This document shows positions 1 through 9,128 of a DNA stretch of 34,945 nucleotides, piece by piece. The DNA is from a bacterium (GTDB lineage: Bacteria; UBA8248). Under the pieces are notes generated by a model. It worked only from the letters and a program-made list of their open reading frames with translations, was not told the DNA's origin and made no database searches. The translations under genes and the position numbers were made by a program. The stretch's first letter is position 1, and every line of letters begins with the position of its first letter. Where the stretch lies: positions 1-34,945 of the forward strand of contig JAVEPB010000164.1 in NCBI GenBank assembly GCA_030922375.1, written 5' to 3'.

Positions 1-270
1 GGCGGGGCCCGCGACGATCAGGCCGGGGGCGAAGGCCTTGATCCGCTCCATCGCCTCGGCGGCGCAGCGCTCCTCGTTTTCGGCGAAAAGGCCGTCGCCG
101 CAGTAGACCGTCCCCGCGACCTCGCCCTCCCCGCCCAGGATTTTATCGATGAGCAGACCGGGGCCCATGGGACCCTCCTTGGAGGAGAGGGGGTGATCGC
201 TCTTCTCCTCGCCGCCGACGCCAGCGAAAAACTGGTTGATGTAGTGCACGACCCTGATGTTTCCGCTCAT
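1..270 (-). CDS. grdB: Glycine/sarcosine/betaine reductase component B gamma subunit (GrdB-type), partial
   Basis: The N-terminal 90 residues of a GrdB-type protein are present; the gene continues past the left edge. The start reads MSGNIRVVHYINQFFAGVGG, then a GPMGPG stretch and YCGDGLF, which match the conserved opening of GrdB/GrdF/GrdI (HYINQFFxxxGGEEK, VGPG, ICGDxxF). In clostridia this subunit, with GrdE, forms substrate-binding protein B, and it carries a second selenocysteine (or cysteine) further in. That residue is outside this window, so whether it is Sec or Cys cannot be told. The ATG at 268-270 is preceded by GGAGGAA at good spacing. It is the last visible gene of a same-strand grdC-grdA-grdE-grdB series, 161 nt after the grdE-like stop. 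That gap holds a tandem 14-nt repeat (394-421) and a 6-bp hairpin (309-325). Which amine (glycine, sarcosine, betaine or another) is used cannot be read from this fragment. Confidence 0.88.
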   Translation of the reverse strand, partial: MSGNIRVVHYINQFFAGVGGEEKSDHPLSSKEGPMGPGLLIDKILGGEGEVAGTVYCGDGLFAENEERCAAEAMERIKAFAPGLIVAGPA

Positions 271-431
271 GACGCTTCCTCCGCTATTTGCTTTCCGGTT
301 TCCGTGGCCGGGGCCTGAAGCCCCGCCAAAACCGGTTGAGTATGATTACAAATCACCTGGAGCCGCCGCGAATCCGATCGAGCCCGGCCCGCCCGAACCA
401 GTCCGAACGAACCAGTCCGAGCTTCCGCGGC

Positions 432-1709
432 CTAGTAGGCCTTTCCGATCATGCGGTTCAACTCCATCGCCCATTCGTTGGCATAGTAATCGCTGTCGGC
501 CATCGTTAAGGCCTCCTTGGCGTCCGTTTCCCTGCCGCCGTAGAGATTGACGACCCGCGAGCCGATCACCCGGTCGACGGCCGGGGCCTCGATCCGGTCG
601 CCCTGCATGCCCTTGCTCACGATCGCGTCGGCCTCGGGGACATGGAAGACGAGCGGGAACTCGCCGGTCCCGGGCCGGCCGACCTCGTAGATGATGGGAA
701 CGGCCTTGACGCCCATCTGCTCGAGCGCCTGGACGGTGAGCCAGTAGTCCACCGTCGAGTTGCCTCCGCCCTCGAAGGAGAGGACCGCGCCGTCGGCGTC
801 GAGGAGCCTGGCGAGCTTGGCCACGTAGTGGGCCGAGCGCTCCTTCAGGGCCTGGTTGTCCCGGTGGCCGCGCGTGATGATCGTCCCCGCGAAGTTCAGA
901 TCGACGCCGTGGCGGCGGTAGAGCTCGTAGGCGAGCGGCATGTTGCAGTGAAGATAGGTGGGCACCTTCTGCTGGGTCTTGTAGTTGGCCCCCACGACGG
1001 CGCCGTCGAACATTTCGTTCGGGTGGATGGGCGTGGGAAGCGAGTCGTCCAGATCCTTGCCGTAGAGGAAGGTCTGGACCATCGAGGCCTGGTGCATGAC
1101 CTGATCGACGAAGACGAGGCGCGGAAGGGCGGGGTCCACCTCGCCCAGATCGAATACCTCGAGCCGGACGGGCTCGAGCCGCGCCGTGGACTCGGCCAGC
1201 CGGGAAGCCAGCCGGAGGGTGGCGAGGCGCACCGCGTCGTCGTGCGCTTCGTTCGAGACGCCTTCGAGCGGCTCGAACCGCGCGACGAGGTTCACCGTCT
1301 CGGAATTCGTGCAATACCTTCTGCCGGGGCCGATCATGTCGATGATCCCCTCGCGGTAGGTCATGATTCCCGTCATGGGCCCCAGGAACCAGGTCGAGCT
1401 GATCACGCACATCCCGGCCAGCTTGTGGGTCCGGCCCTCGCCCGCGGTCTTCGCCGGGCCGAGGAAACCCGGAAACGCGCACGAGCGCCCGCCGACCTTG
1501 TAGAGGGGCTCAACGGCGTCGAGGACATTCGTGATGCGCACCGAGTCGCCCGGCTTGGCGGTGTGGAAGCTGACGTCCTTCACATCGCCTCCCGCCATCG
1601 CCACCCGGCGGAGCTCGGCGGCGTCCACCGTGAGAACCTCGTCCCGGTAGGCGAACCGATCCCCCAGCACCACCTCCGAGACCGGGAAAATCCCCATTTC
1701 CAGACGCAT
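432..1709 (-). CDS. grdE: GrdE-type component B proprotein lacking the pyruvoyl cysteine
   Basis: A 425-residue protein of full GrdE length, starting MRLEMGIFPVSEVVLGD like clostridial GrdE. In the known family the proprotein is cut at an Asn-Cys bond near residue 241-242 and the Cys becomes a pyruvoyl group that forms a Schiff base with the amine substrate. Here the flanking sequence is well kept (HPNEMFDGAVVGA before, ELYRRHG and NFAGTIITRG after), but the site reads Ala-Asn-Tyr: Tyr243 is encoded at 981-983 in place of Cys. The Asn is retained. Either no pyruvoyl group is made, or processing differs, so the chemistry and substrate may differ from classical glycine reductase. The start is fixed by AAGGAGG just upstream of the ATG; the gene begins 20 nt after the grdA stop, so the two are one transcription unit. 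Family assignment is secure; substrate is unknown. Confidence 0.9.
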   Translation of the reverse strand: MRLEMGIFPVSEVVLGDRFAYRDEVLTVDAAELRRVAMAGGDVKDVSFHTAKPGDSVRITNVLDAVEPLYKVGGRSCAFPGFLGPAKTAGEGRTHKLAGMCVISSTWFLGPMTGIMTYREGIIDMIGPGRRYCTNSETVNLVARFEPLEGVSNEAHDDAVRLATLRLASRLAESTARLEPVRLEVFDLGEVDPALPRLVFVDQVMHQASMVQTFLYGKDLDDSLPTPIHPNEMFDGAVVGANYKTQQKVPTYLHCNMPLAYELYRRHGVDLNFAGTIITRGHRDNQALKERSAHYVAKLARLLDADGAVLSFEGGGNSTVDYWLTVQALEQMGVKAVPIIYEVGRPGTGEFPLVFHVPEADAIVSKGMQGDRIEAPAVDRVIGSRVVNLYGGRETDAKEALTMADSDYYANEWAMELNRMIGKAY

Positions 1710-1729
1710 CAGCTCCGCTCCTCCTTTCC

Positions 1730-2182
1730 TCAGCCCGCCGCGCGCAATTCGGCCAGATCGCTTTCGATCCGCGGCAGGTCGAGCACCATCTCCATCATCT
1801 GGAGCTTTTCGGCGTAAATGTCCTCGGGAACATGGGACCGCACCCTCTCCTCGAGGATGTGGTACACGGGGAGTCCCAACGAGACTCCCGCCAAGGGCCC
1901 TGCCCAGCTGGGGTCACCGGTCGTCAGCGTTTCGGCCGCGAGCCGAAGGCCTTCGCCGGGCATCCCCAGAACCACCATCAGATTTTCCGTGCCGACCTCG
2001 TCGGCGATCTTCTTGATGGCGGCCTGGTTTTCAAGGTCCATGGCGCCCGCGGAGGTTCAGACAAAACACTCCGTCTTCTGGAAAACGATCTCCGCCCCCG
2101 CCGCCTCCAGGCTTTCGGCGATGGCCGGGCCCGGAACACCGTCCCGCTCGCCCAGCGCGATCACCTTCTTGCCTTTGAACAT
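1730..2182 (-). CDS. grdA: Glycine reductase component A, selenoprotein GrdA (in-frame UGA = Sec42)
   Basis: GrdA is the small selenoprotein that carries the carboxymethyl-selenoether intermediate from component B to component C and is re-reduced by thioredoxin. The frame runs 150 residues only if the UGA at 2057-2059 is read as selenocysteine. Before it lies [20 protein letters not shown] and then ECFVU; after it [11 protein letters not shown]. The Cys-Phe-Val-Sec motif and the AGAMDLEN segment are hallmarks of GrdA, and the tail ([22 protein letters not shown]) also matches. Ordinary gene callers would stop at the UGA and report only the 103-residue C-terminal piece from the internal ATG at 2039-2041. 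The true start at 2180-2182 has a GGGAGGAA ribosome site. A SECIS-like hairpin follows the UGA. It sits 45 nt after grdC and 20 nt before the grdE-like gene. The host must therefore have SelA/SelB/SelC/SelD, none of which is in the window. Confidence 0.95.
2018..2047 (-). promoter_or_regulatory. SECIS-like hairpin in grdA mRNA
   Basis: Read on the minus strand, the ten nt GGCGCCATGG and CCAGGCCGCC can pair as GGCG-CC-(A)-UGG with CCA-GG-(C)-CGCC. This gives nine pairs with one bulged base on each side and a 10-nt loop, ACCUUGAAAA. The stem starts 10 nt after the UGA and the loop about 20 nt after it. Bacterial SECIS elements lie within the coding sequence at about this distance and recruit SelB with Sec-tRNA. 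Folding was done by hand only. Confidence 0.6.
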
Positions 2183-2227
2183 AAAATTCCTCCCGAACAA
2201 TTTCGAATGAAAACAAACTTCAGGGGA

Positions 2228-3679
2228 TCATACCTCCACCACGACGGAGGCCCCGTCGGCCTGCTGGGACATCCGCCCGAGAAACAGGCTTCCCTTGGCC
2301 ATCACCATCGTACTCCGAAGATTCCCCGCCCGCATCCCCGCCAGGGCGTGTCCGAGATAGGGCACGCCGGCCGGGATATGGCCCTGGGTGGGCGCGAATC
2401 CCGGCATCCCCTTGCTCTCGATGAAGGCCGGAATCTCCTCGCGGGCTATCTCTCCCCCCATCACCGCCATCGCGGCGATCGTGCGGTAGTTCGTCGCCGC
2501 GACGTCGCCCGCTCCCGCCGGCAGCGTCACCTCGGGGTTATGAAGCTCGACGGCGTATTTATCGATGTCGCATATTTTCCGGCCCGCCCGCTCGAGCGGA
2601 TCGCGGACGAGCGCCTCCGCCATCACCTGGGGGGTGGACGGGCGCCCGGCCCCGTGGTGGCCGGTGATTTCGAGATTGACGCGGGGGGCGCCGCCGCCCT
2701 CCGAACCGAGCAGGAAGGCGACTCCGCCGAGGACATCCTCCAGAACGGGCATTTCCTTTTCGATGTGGAAGTAGGCCTTCATGCCGAGCTTCGCCAGCGA
2801 TCCGCCGCCGACGACAACGGCGTTTTTCACGACGCCCGCCCGGATCAGGGCCGCCGCGTGGACGAGGGCGTAAACCGGGGCGGCGCAAAACGATTTCACG
2901 TCCACCCCGGCGGCTTCGGCGCAACCCGCCATCTCCGCGATCGCCTTGGCGAGGTTTCCGCCGCCGCGATTGTAGCGGTCGCCGACGGCCTCCTCGGAGC
3001 AGCTGATGACGTATTCGATTTCCTCGGGGGCGATTTCCTCCTGAAGAAGAAGATGGCGCAGGGCGTAGGCGCCGCTCGCCTTGGCCGCCAGGTTTTCCAG
3101 GAGGATGCGCGCGTCCAGCGACTCGTCCGCTTCGTGATCCCGCCGGACGCAACCGATCAGATCGCCGCCCCGGTGGAGGGGCAAGGCTTCGGCGGCCTCG
3201 ATTCGCCCGATAATCTCCTCCTCGCGGCCTCTTTTCCCCGGACCGGTTTTCCCCGGGCCGGAGCCCTCAAGAAGCGAGGCGGCGGCGGCCGAGGCGGATT
3301 CGCCTCCCGCGACATCGGCGCCCGAGGGGGCGTCCGGGCCGAACAGGAGGAGGCCGAACTGATCCGCGGCCTCGAGGAGGGGATAGAAATCCTCCTGCGG
3401 GAGAATTTCACCGAAGGCTCCTTTCGCCGATGCCTCTGGGACTGGGTTTTCGTACCAGGGAGAGGGGCCCCCACCGAGATCGCCGGGCGCCATGTTTCCG
3501 ATAAACACCTGGTTCGGCGGATAAGCCACCGCCTCCGCGAACGTCCTGAGCCGCCGGGAGAGGGCGCCGGCGAGGGCCACATCTCCACCGGAGTTTTCGC
3601 GCCACGGCTTCGAGCCGTAGCGAACCAGGTCGGGAACGTGAACGAGTACATTGGACGCCGCGCGAAGAGCCGGGATCAT
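2228..3679 (-). CDS. grdC: Glycine reductase component C beta subunit (GrdC)
   Basis: Component C (GrdC+GrdD) takes the carboxymethyl group from GrdA and releases acetyl phosphate; GrdC has a thiolase/FabH-like fold. The 483-residue protein follows clostridial GrdC along its length: VLVHVPDLV near 11-19, VAYPPNQVFIGN at 51-62, VISCSEEAVGD at 224-234, GGGNLAKAIAEMAG at 239-252, SFCAAPVYAL with Cys265 as the likely active cysteine, MPVLEDVLGG, AVELHNPE, AGAGDV and GMPGFAPTQGHIPAGVPYLGH near the C-terminus. A low-complexity linker around 117-150 (Ala/Gly/Pro-rich) is longer than usual. The ATG at 3677-3679 has only a modest ribosome site, but an upstream ATG is in another frame and stops at once. 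It is the first gene of the operon, 104 nt after the stop of the multi-GAF kinase. The partner GrdD is not seen before the left edge. Confidence 0.93.
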   Translation of the reverse strand: MIPALRAASNVLVHVPDLVRYGSKPWRENSGGDVALAGALSRRLRTFAEAVAYPPNQVFIGNMAPGDLGGGPSPWYENPVPEASAKGAFGEILPQEDFYPLLEAADQFGLLLFGPDAPSGADVAGGESASAAAASLLEGSGPGKTGPGKRGREEEIIGRIEAAEALPLHRGGDLIGCVRRDHEADESLDARILLENLAAKASGAYALRHLLLQEEIAPEEIEYVISCSEEAVGDRYNRGGGNLAKAIAEMAGCAEAAGVDVKSFCAAPVYALVHAAALIRAGVVKNAVVVGGGSLAKLGMKAYFHIEKEMPVLEDVLGGVAFLLGSEGGGAPRVNLEITGHHGAGRPSTPQVMAEALVRDPLERAGRKICDIDKYAVELHNPEVTLPAGAGDVAATNYRTIAAMAVMGGEIAREEIPAFIESKGMPGFAPTQGHIPAGVPYLGHALAGMRAGNLRSTMVMAKGSLFLGRMSQQADGASVVVEV

Positions 3680-3783
3680 AGAGTCATCCTGCCTGGAGAG
3701 ACTAAAGAAAGTTTGGAGGGATATTACCCGAACCGGGAACGGGAGTCAGCCCGCCCCGAGGGCCGAGGCAAGGCGCTCCGAAA

Positions 3784-6700
3784 TTATTTCGAAAGGACGC
3801 GTTCGACTTCCCTTGAGAATTTTTCCAGATCGACGGGCTTCATCACAAATCCATCAGCGCCCAGCTCCCGGCACCGCTCCTGATCCTCGGTCATGACCGG
3901 GGCGGTCATCACGAGTATCGGTATCTCCCGCGTCGCCGGATCGCTCTTGAGGGTTTCGATCGCCGTGAAGCCGTTGTACCCCGGCATTCTCAAATCCATC
4001 AAGATCAGATCGGGAGACAGGAGCCGGGCGGCGGCGACCCCCTCGCCGCCGTCGTAAGCCGACTCCACGGCGGCCGCGCCTTTCAGGAATAGCCTCATGA
4101 ATTCATGCTGGTGCTCCACATCGTCAACGACAAGAAATTTTCGTCCCCGCCAGGGCTCCTTTCCCTCGTTCAATTCATCCGACTCGCCGGGGGAGGCGGT
4201 TTGATCCGATATTTCCTCAGGAACGGGCGCCGCCGCTCCCGAAGCCGGAAGAGCGAAAGTGAAGGCGCTTCCGCTCCCCCTCTCGCTATCGACCCAGATG
4301 CGCCCGCCCTGAAGCTCCAGAAGCTCCCGCACGAAACTGAGCCCGATTCCCAACCCGCCGGAAGAGCGTTTGTAACCGCTTTCGACCTGACTGAAACGGT
4401 CGAATATCTGGCCAATCTCTTCGGGATCGATGCCGATCCCGTTGTCCCGGACGCTGACGTGGACCTCTCCAGGATGGCGCTCGGTCCGCACGCCGATGTG
4501 GCCGCCGTCCGGAGAAAATTTGACGGCATTGTCGATCAGATTCATGAGCACCTGGATCACCCGGGCGGAATCGCAGATGACCAGCCCGCATTCCGGATCA
4601 AAGGAACAGGCGATTTCGTATCCGCTCGGAAGTTGGCTGCGCCTCACCTCGACAGCCTCCTGGATAATTCCGTTGATGTCCGCCTCACCCGAATCCAGCC
4701 GGATATCGCCGGACTCGAGTCGGTCGAAATCGAGCAGATCCTCGATGAGGCGAGTGAGGTATTTCCCCGCATCGCGCATTTTCGGAACAAGCTGCCGGGT
4801 GATTTCGTCCTGGCTTTGCATGAGGAGAATATCGCTGAATCCGGTAATGGCGTTGAGTGGAGAGCGAAGCTCGTGACTCATGTTGGCGAGGAATTCGGTT
4901 TTGGCCCTGCTGGCCGCCTCGGCGCCGTCTCTCGCCCGGACCAGTTCGTCGGTCCGCCTCTGAAGCGCCTCGAACAGGCGCGCGTTGTGAATGGCGGTCG
5001 CCGCCTGATCCGCCAGGCTCGCCGCGATGCGGAGATCGCCCTCGGCGAACCCGAAACCCGGGGGGCGGTGAATGGCGAGCACCCCCAGGACGCGGGAATC
5101 GCGGGACAGGGGGACAAACACCGAGGCTCCAAACATATCCGGATCGAGCGCCTCCCTGTGGATCGCAATCACCCGCTCGTCGTTATGAATATTCTCCGCC
5201 AACAGGGGTTCGCCCTTCTCGGCGACTATCCCCGACAAGGACTCGCCGATCCGGATTCTCTCCTTAAACGGAAACTTTCTTAAACCCGGCGTGCTGCCCA
5301 TGAGAACCAGTTCATCGCCTTCCCGGATCCGGAAGTCCGCCTCCCCCTCGAAGACCGCCCCGGCCTCGGCGGCGATGGCGCTCAAAATCTCGTTGAGATC
5401 GAGCCCGCTCGTCAGCCGCTTCGCCACCTCGACCAGAGCACCCAGGCGCCTGCCGCGCTCGCCGGACTCGTGGAAGAGGGAGGCGTTTCGAATCACCACC
5501 GCCAGCTGTCCCGCGATGGAGGAGAGAAGCTCGATATCCTCGCGGGAATAGGCGTCCACCTGGACGCTCTGGATACCGATATGAGCGATACAAACATCGT
5601 CCTGAATGACCGGTATGGTCAAGCCGCTCCGAAGGACGCTGTTCTTGAATCTTTCAACTTCCCTGAAAGCCGGACCTTCCCTGTAATCGGGGATGTAGCT
5701 CGGCTGCTTCGACTCGTAAGCCGTGAAAATCGGTCCTCCAGGTGCTGGACCACCGGCTTCAATCAGGGACTTCACCTCGACATCGGATTCGAAATGGTGG
5801 ACCTGATGGTTACTCGCAACCAAGTCCATAGTCGCGATGACGCATCGCTCTGATGGCACCAAGCGGCGGATCTCGCTGACGATTTTTCGAAACAGCTCCT
5901 TCGGCTCCAGCGTCGAGCCCAGGGCTTTCGTGATTTCATTCGTGATCGAAAGGCGTTCGGCCCGCTTCTCCGCGGTCCGGTAAAGACTCGCGTTCTGAAT
6001 GGCCGCCCCCAGGTGACCCGCCACCTCGGTGAGCAGCCCCACCTGGTCCTGATCGAAACCATCCACCTGATCGCTCATGAGAGAGAGGTGAGCGATGCAC
6101 TCGCTGCCCTGAAGAACGGGAATGAGCACCTGGCTCCGGATCCCGACCTCGGCCACCTCTCTCGCGCGCCGGTAGGGCAAGTCCCGCATGTCGGAAACAA
6201 TGGCCGGCCGGCGATGCTCGTAAACCTCCCCGAACCACCAATCCGCATAGTCCTCGAACTTCCGAAGCGGCGGAAGTTCGATGTCCGTCTCTTGATAAAA
6301 GGCCCGGTTTTGGCCCTCCTCCCGGTCATAACAACCAATTAAACACCGGCTGCAGGGTACGACCCGCCGTATTTCCCGCACGATGGTTTTGAAAAGCTCC
6401 TCGGGCTCAATTTCCGAGCCGACGGCCTTCGAAATGGCGCCGGTGATTTCCAGCCGGGCCGCGCGCTCCCCGGCGTCCCGATAAAGATTCGCGTTCTGGA
6501 TGGCCGCTCCGATCTGGCCGGTGACCGAGGTGAGAAGCGCTTCGCAATTTGAGTCGAATGCGGCAACTTCCTTGCTCACCAGAGAAATGTGAGCAACGCA
6601 GGAACCGTCCTGGAGTACAGGCGCAACCAGCCAACTTCGTTGGCCCGCGTCCGTCCAAGGCTTAATCCAAGGATATTCGAGATCCTGCAAGTCAGGGATA

Positions 6701-9054
6701 TTATGCAGCCGTTTCCCCTGATAAATTTCCTCATGAACCCATTTTCTTCTTTGAATCCGCGTGTCATCCGAGACGTCAAAGCCCTCATTCGGCTCGACCG
6801 AAGCATTTCGGTATCGAAAACCGTCGGGGTTCAAAGAGGCGAGCACAACCCGATCGCAGCGGATGGCGCCGTAAATCTCTTTCGTGATCGTCCGGAACAA
6901 CTCATCCGGCTCGAGCTTCGACGCGACAGCGTTCGCGATTTTTCCGGTGATTTCCAGCCGGGCCGCGCGCTCCCCGGCGTCCCGGTAAAGATCCGAGTTA
7001 TGGATCGCCGCCCCCAAATGGCCCGCTATCGCTGTCAGAAGTTCCTCGCAATCCTCATCGAACGCACCGACTTTCCTGCTGAGCAAGGACAGGTGGGAGA
7101 CGCAGGTTTCGTCCCGCAGGATAGGCACCACTATCCAGCTCCGCAGTCCGGCATCCACCCGCGTCCCGAGCCATGAAAGCTCCAGTTCCCGAATGTCGGG
7201 AAAATTCCGCAGCCGCTTTGTTTTATAAACTTCGTTGTGAACCCAGAGTCTCCGTTTTACTTTTTCCTTCATTTCCTCGAAAAACCCGACATCCGACTCA
7301 ACCGAAACATTTCGATAGTGATCACCATTGACGCTCATGGATGAGATGACAATCCGGTCACAAGGAACATGGCCGCGAATCTCCTTCGTAATAGTCCGAA
7401 ACAGCTCCTCGGGCTCAAGCTCGGACCCAACGGCCTTGGCGATTTTTCCGGCGATTTCCAGGCGGGCCGCGCGCGTTTGCACATCCTCATGCAGCCGGGC
7501 GTTTTCGATGGCGATTGAAATCTGGTCCGCGAAGGAAGTGGCGAGGCGAAGCGCCTCCTCGTCGAACAGGTGGCCCCGCTCGCGGCAGATTGCCAGCGTT
7601 CCGAGAATCCCCCCTTCCCGCTTTACCGGGACGCACATCAACGCCCCGGTTTCGTCCGGAGCGACGGCGCTCCGGTGAGCGGGAAGCTGCCGGCTGTCCG
7701 AGGCGGAATCCGCCGTGATGATCGGCTCGCCGGATTCGGCCACCCTCCCGCTAATCGATTCCCCGACGCGGAGACGCTCCTCGCCCATAATCTTGGCGGC
7801 CCCGGATGTGGAGGCGGCCAGGCGGAGATAGTCTCCCTCCAGAATACGGAACCCCGCCTCGCCATCGAAAACCTTGGCGGCGTCCTCGGCGATTCCGAAC
7901 AGGACATCCTCGAGGGTCAGCCCCCCCGTTATCCGCCGGGTGACCTCGACCAGGGTCTCCAGGCGCCTACCGCGCTCCTTCGATTCCTGGAAAAGCGACG
8001 CGTTCCGGATGGCCGAGCCCAGGTGGCCGGCGACCGCCGCCATTAGATTTTTGTGCTCGTCGGTGAAGGCGTCCGGGCGCGTGTGGTTCACCGCCAAATG
8101 CGCGATGCAGCGATTGTCCCGAAGGATGGGAACCGCGAGGTAGCTCTCGATTCTCCCCTCGCTGAAGCGGTTCGCCCATTTAATGGTTTTGTATGCCTCC
8201 GAGCGAATGTGAACGGGGCTCAGGGTTTCGTAGACATTTTCGTTAATCCACCCGCCCAGCGCGGCGGACTCGGCCTCCGTGGACGGCCGAACCGGGATAT
8301 CCGAGGATTGGTGCCATATGTGCGTCCGCTTCGTATCCGGGTCAACGCCCGCGATGACGCACCGGACGCAGGGAACGGCGCGGCGGATTTCGCGCGCGAT
8401 GGTTTCGAACAACTCCCCGGGCTCGAGCGTCGAGCCTATCGCTCTCGAAATATTCCCGGCGATCTCGAGATGACTGGAATGCTTCCGGGTGTCCGCGACG
8501 AGACGCGCTTTTTCGATGGCTATCGAGGCAAGGTCCGCGAGCGCCTCGGCCAGCTGCCGGTCGCCCGGGGTGTATTCGCGGGCGGCGAGATGATAAAGGA
8601 ACAGGGAGCCGAACGGCTTCCCGCCGACGATCAGCGGCATCAGGCAAATGGTTTGATGGCCTATCCTCTTCTGGAGCTCGGGAAAAACGACAAGGGGGTT
8701 ACCCCTCAGCTCCGACACCACCTCGATGCGGCCGGTTTGAAAAACCGTGCTCATCAGGGAAGAAGGCGCCTTGATCGAATTCACCGCGTCGATGAATTCC
8801 TCCGGCACCCGGTGGGAGTGGAGAACCTCCCTTCCCGGAGGATCGCCCTCGCTCATGCGCACGATCATGGAGCGGTCCGCCCCGAGGACGTGGCAAACCT
8901 CCTGGCAGATCAGCTGGAGGATTTCGGGAAGGTGGGTGCCGTCGAGGATATTCCGGGCCGCGGTGGACAGCAGGGCGTATCCGGGGGTGAACTCGGCACC
9001 GGGCACGAGCCCCCCTTCCGAAAGGGGCCTATCTTCTCTGTCGGGCGGATGCAT
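3784..9054 (-). CDS. Cytosolic hybrid histidine kinase with eight tandem GAF domains and a receiver
   Basis: A 1756-residue sensor kinase with no membrane segment. Counting from the ATG at 9052-9054, GAF-like units lie at about 25-185, 195-352, 363-520, 528-690, 696-858, 865-1025, 1031-1193 and 1202-1360. Most begin with a repeated helix such as ARLEITGKIANAV, then EPDELFRTI, and end with GHLGAAIQNASLY. Then come a HisKA dimerisation domain with His1394 in NMSHELRSPLN, an ATPase domain with N box NLIDNAVKF, DNGIGID and GGLGIGLS, and a C-terminal receiver with Asp1687 in LILMDLRMP, the acidic pair VVDD and Lys1739 in VMKP. GAF domains bind small ligands, tetrapyrroles or cyclic nucleotides; the ligand here is unknown. 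A TTG ten codons earlier is an alternative start but lacks a ribosome site; GAGAAG precedes the ATG. Its core closely resembles that of the kinase at 18416-20743. It lies directly upstream of grdC on the same strand, so it may regulate or be co-expressed with that operon. Confidence 0.93.
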   Translation of the reverse strand: MHPPDREDRPLSEGGLVPGAEFTPGYALLSTAARNILDGTHLPEILQLICQEVCHVLGADRSMIVRMSEGDPPGREVLHSHRVPEEFIDAVNSIKAPSSLMSTVFQTGRIEVVSELRGNPLVVFPELQKRIGHQTICLMPLIVGGKPFGSLFLYHLAAREYTPGDRQLAEALADLASIAIEKARLVADTRKHSSHLEIAGNISRAIGSTLEPGELFETIAREIRRAVPCVRCVIAGVDPDTKRTHIWHQSSDIPVRPSTEAESAALGGWINENVYETLSPVHIRSEAYKTIKWANRFSEGRIESYLAVPILRDNRCIAHLAVNHTRPDAFTDEHKNLMAAVAGHLGSAIRNASLFQESKERGRRLETLVEVTRRITGGLTLEDVLFGIAEDAAKVFDGEAGFRILEGDYLRLAASTSGAAKIMGEERLRVGESISGRVAESGEPIITADSASDSRQLPAHRSAVAPDETGALMCVPVKREGGILGTLAICRERGHLFDEEALRLATSFADQISIAIENARLHEDVQTRAARLEIAGKIAKAVGSELEPEELFRTITKEIRGHVPCDRIVISSMSVNGDHYRNVSVESDVGFFEEMKEKVKRRLWVHNEVYKTKRLRNFPDIRELELSWLGTRVDAGLRSWIVVPILRDETCVSHLSLLSRKVGAFDEDCEELLTAIAGHLGAAIHNSDLYRDAGERAARLEITGKIANAVASKLEPDELFRTITKEIYGAIRCDRVVLASLNPDGFRYRNASVEPNEGFDVSDDTRIQRRKWVHEEIYQGKRLHNIPDLQDLEYPWIKPWTDAGQRSWLVAPVLQDGSCVAHISLVSKEVAAFDSNCEALLTSVTGQIGAAIQNANLYRDAGERAARLEITGAISKAVGSEIEPEELFKTIVREIRRVVPCSRCLIGCYDREEGQNRAFYQETDIELPPLRKFEDYADWWFGEVYEHRRPAIVSDMRDLPYRRAREVAEVGIRSQVLIPVLQGSECIAHLSLMSDQVDGFDQDQVGLLTEVAGHLGAAIQNASLYRTAEKRAERLSITNEITKALGSTLEPKELFRKIVSEIRRLVPSERCVIATMDLVASNHQVHHFESDVEVKSLIEAGGPAPGGPIFTAYESKQPSYIPDYREGPAFREVERFKNSVLRSGLTIPVIQDDVCIAHIGIQSVQVDAYSREDIELLSSIAGQLAVVIRNASLFHESGERGRRLGALVEVAKRLTSGLDLNEILSAIAAEAGAVFEGEADFRIREGDELVLMGSTPGLRKFPFKERIRIGESLSGIVAEKGEPLLAENIHNDERVIAIHREALDPDMFGASVFVPLSRDSRVLGVLAIHRPPGFGFAEGDLRIAASLADQAATAIHNARLFEALQRRTDELVRARDGAEAASRAKTEFLANMSHELRSPLNAITGFSDILLMQSQDEITRQLVPKMRDAGKYLTRLIEDLLDFDRLESGDIRLDSGEADINGIIQEAVEVRRSQLPSGYEIACSFDPECGLVICDSARVIQVLMNLIDNAVKFSPDGGHIGVRTERHPGEVHVSVRDNGIGIDPEEIGQIFDRFSQVESGYKRSSGGLGIGLSFVRELLELQGGRIWVDSERGSGSAFTFALPASGAAAPVPEEISDQTASPGESDELNEGKEPWRGRKFLVVDDVEHQHEFMRLFLKGAAAVESAYDGGEGVAAARLLSPDLILMDLRMPGYNGFTAIETLKSDPATREIPILVMTAPVMTEDQERCRELGADGFVMKPVDLEKFSREVERVLSK

Positions 9055-9128
9055 AGTCGACTTCTCACGAGGGGCCGATGACAACTAAAATGATAGTAGC
9101 AACAGCTCCTTTTGTCCCGCCAACTTGA

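Noticed and set aside
2031..2216. Minus-strand 61-codon frame overlapping grdA
   Set aside because: It is out of frame with GrdA; the conserved GrdA N-terminus lies in the UGA-containing frame instead.
642..3883. Long plus-strand open frames opposite the grd operon
   Set aside because: Their translations are Arg/Gly/His/Asp-rich antisense of recognised Grd proteins; such frames arise from high G+C third positions.
8053..9081. Plus-strand open frame opposite the first GAF domains
   Set aside because: Antisense shadow of the kinase; no ribosome site or family match.
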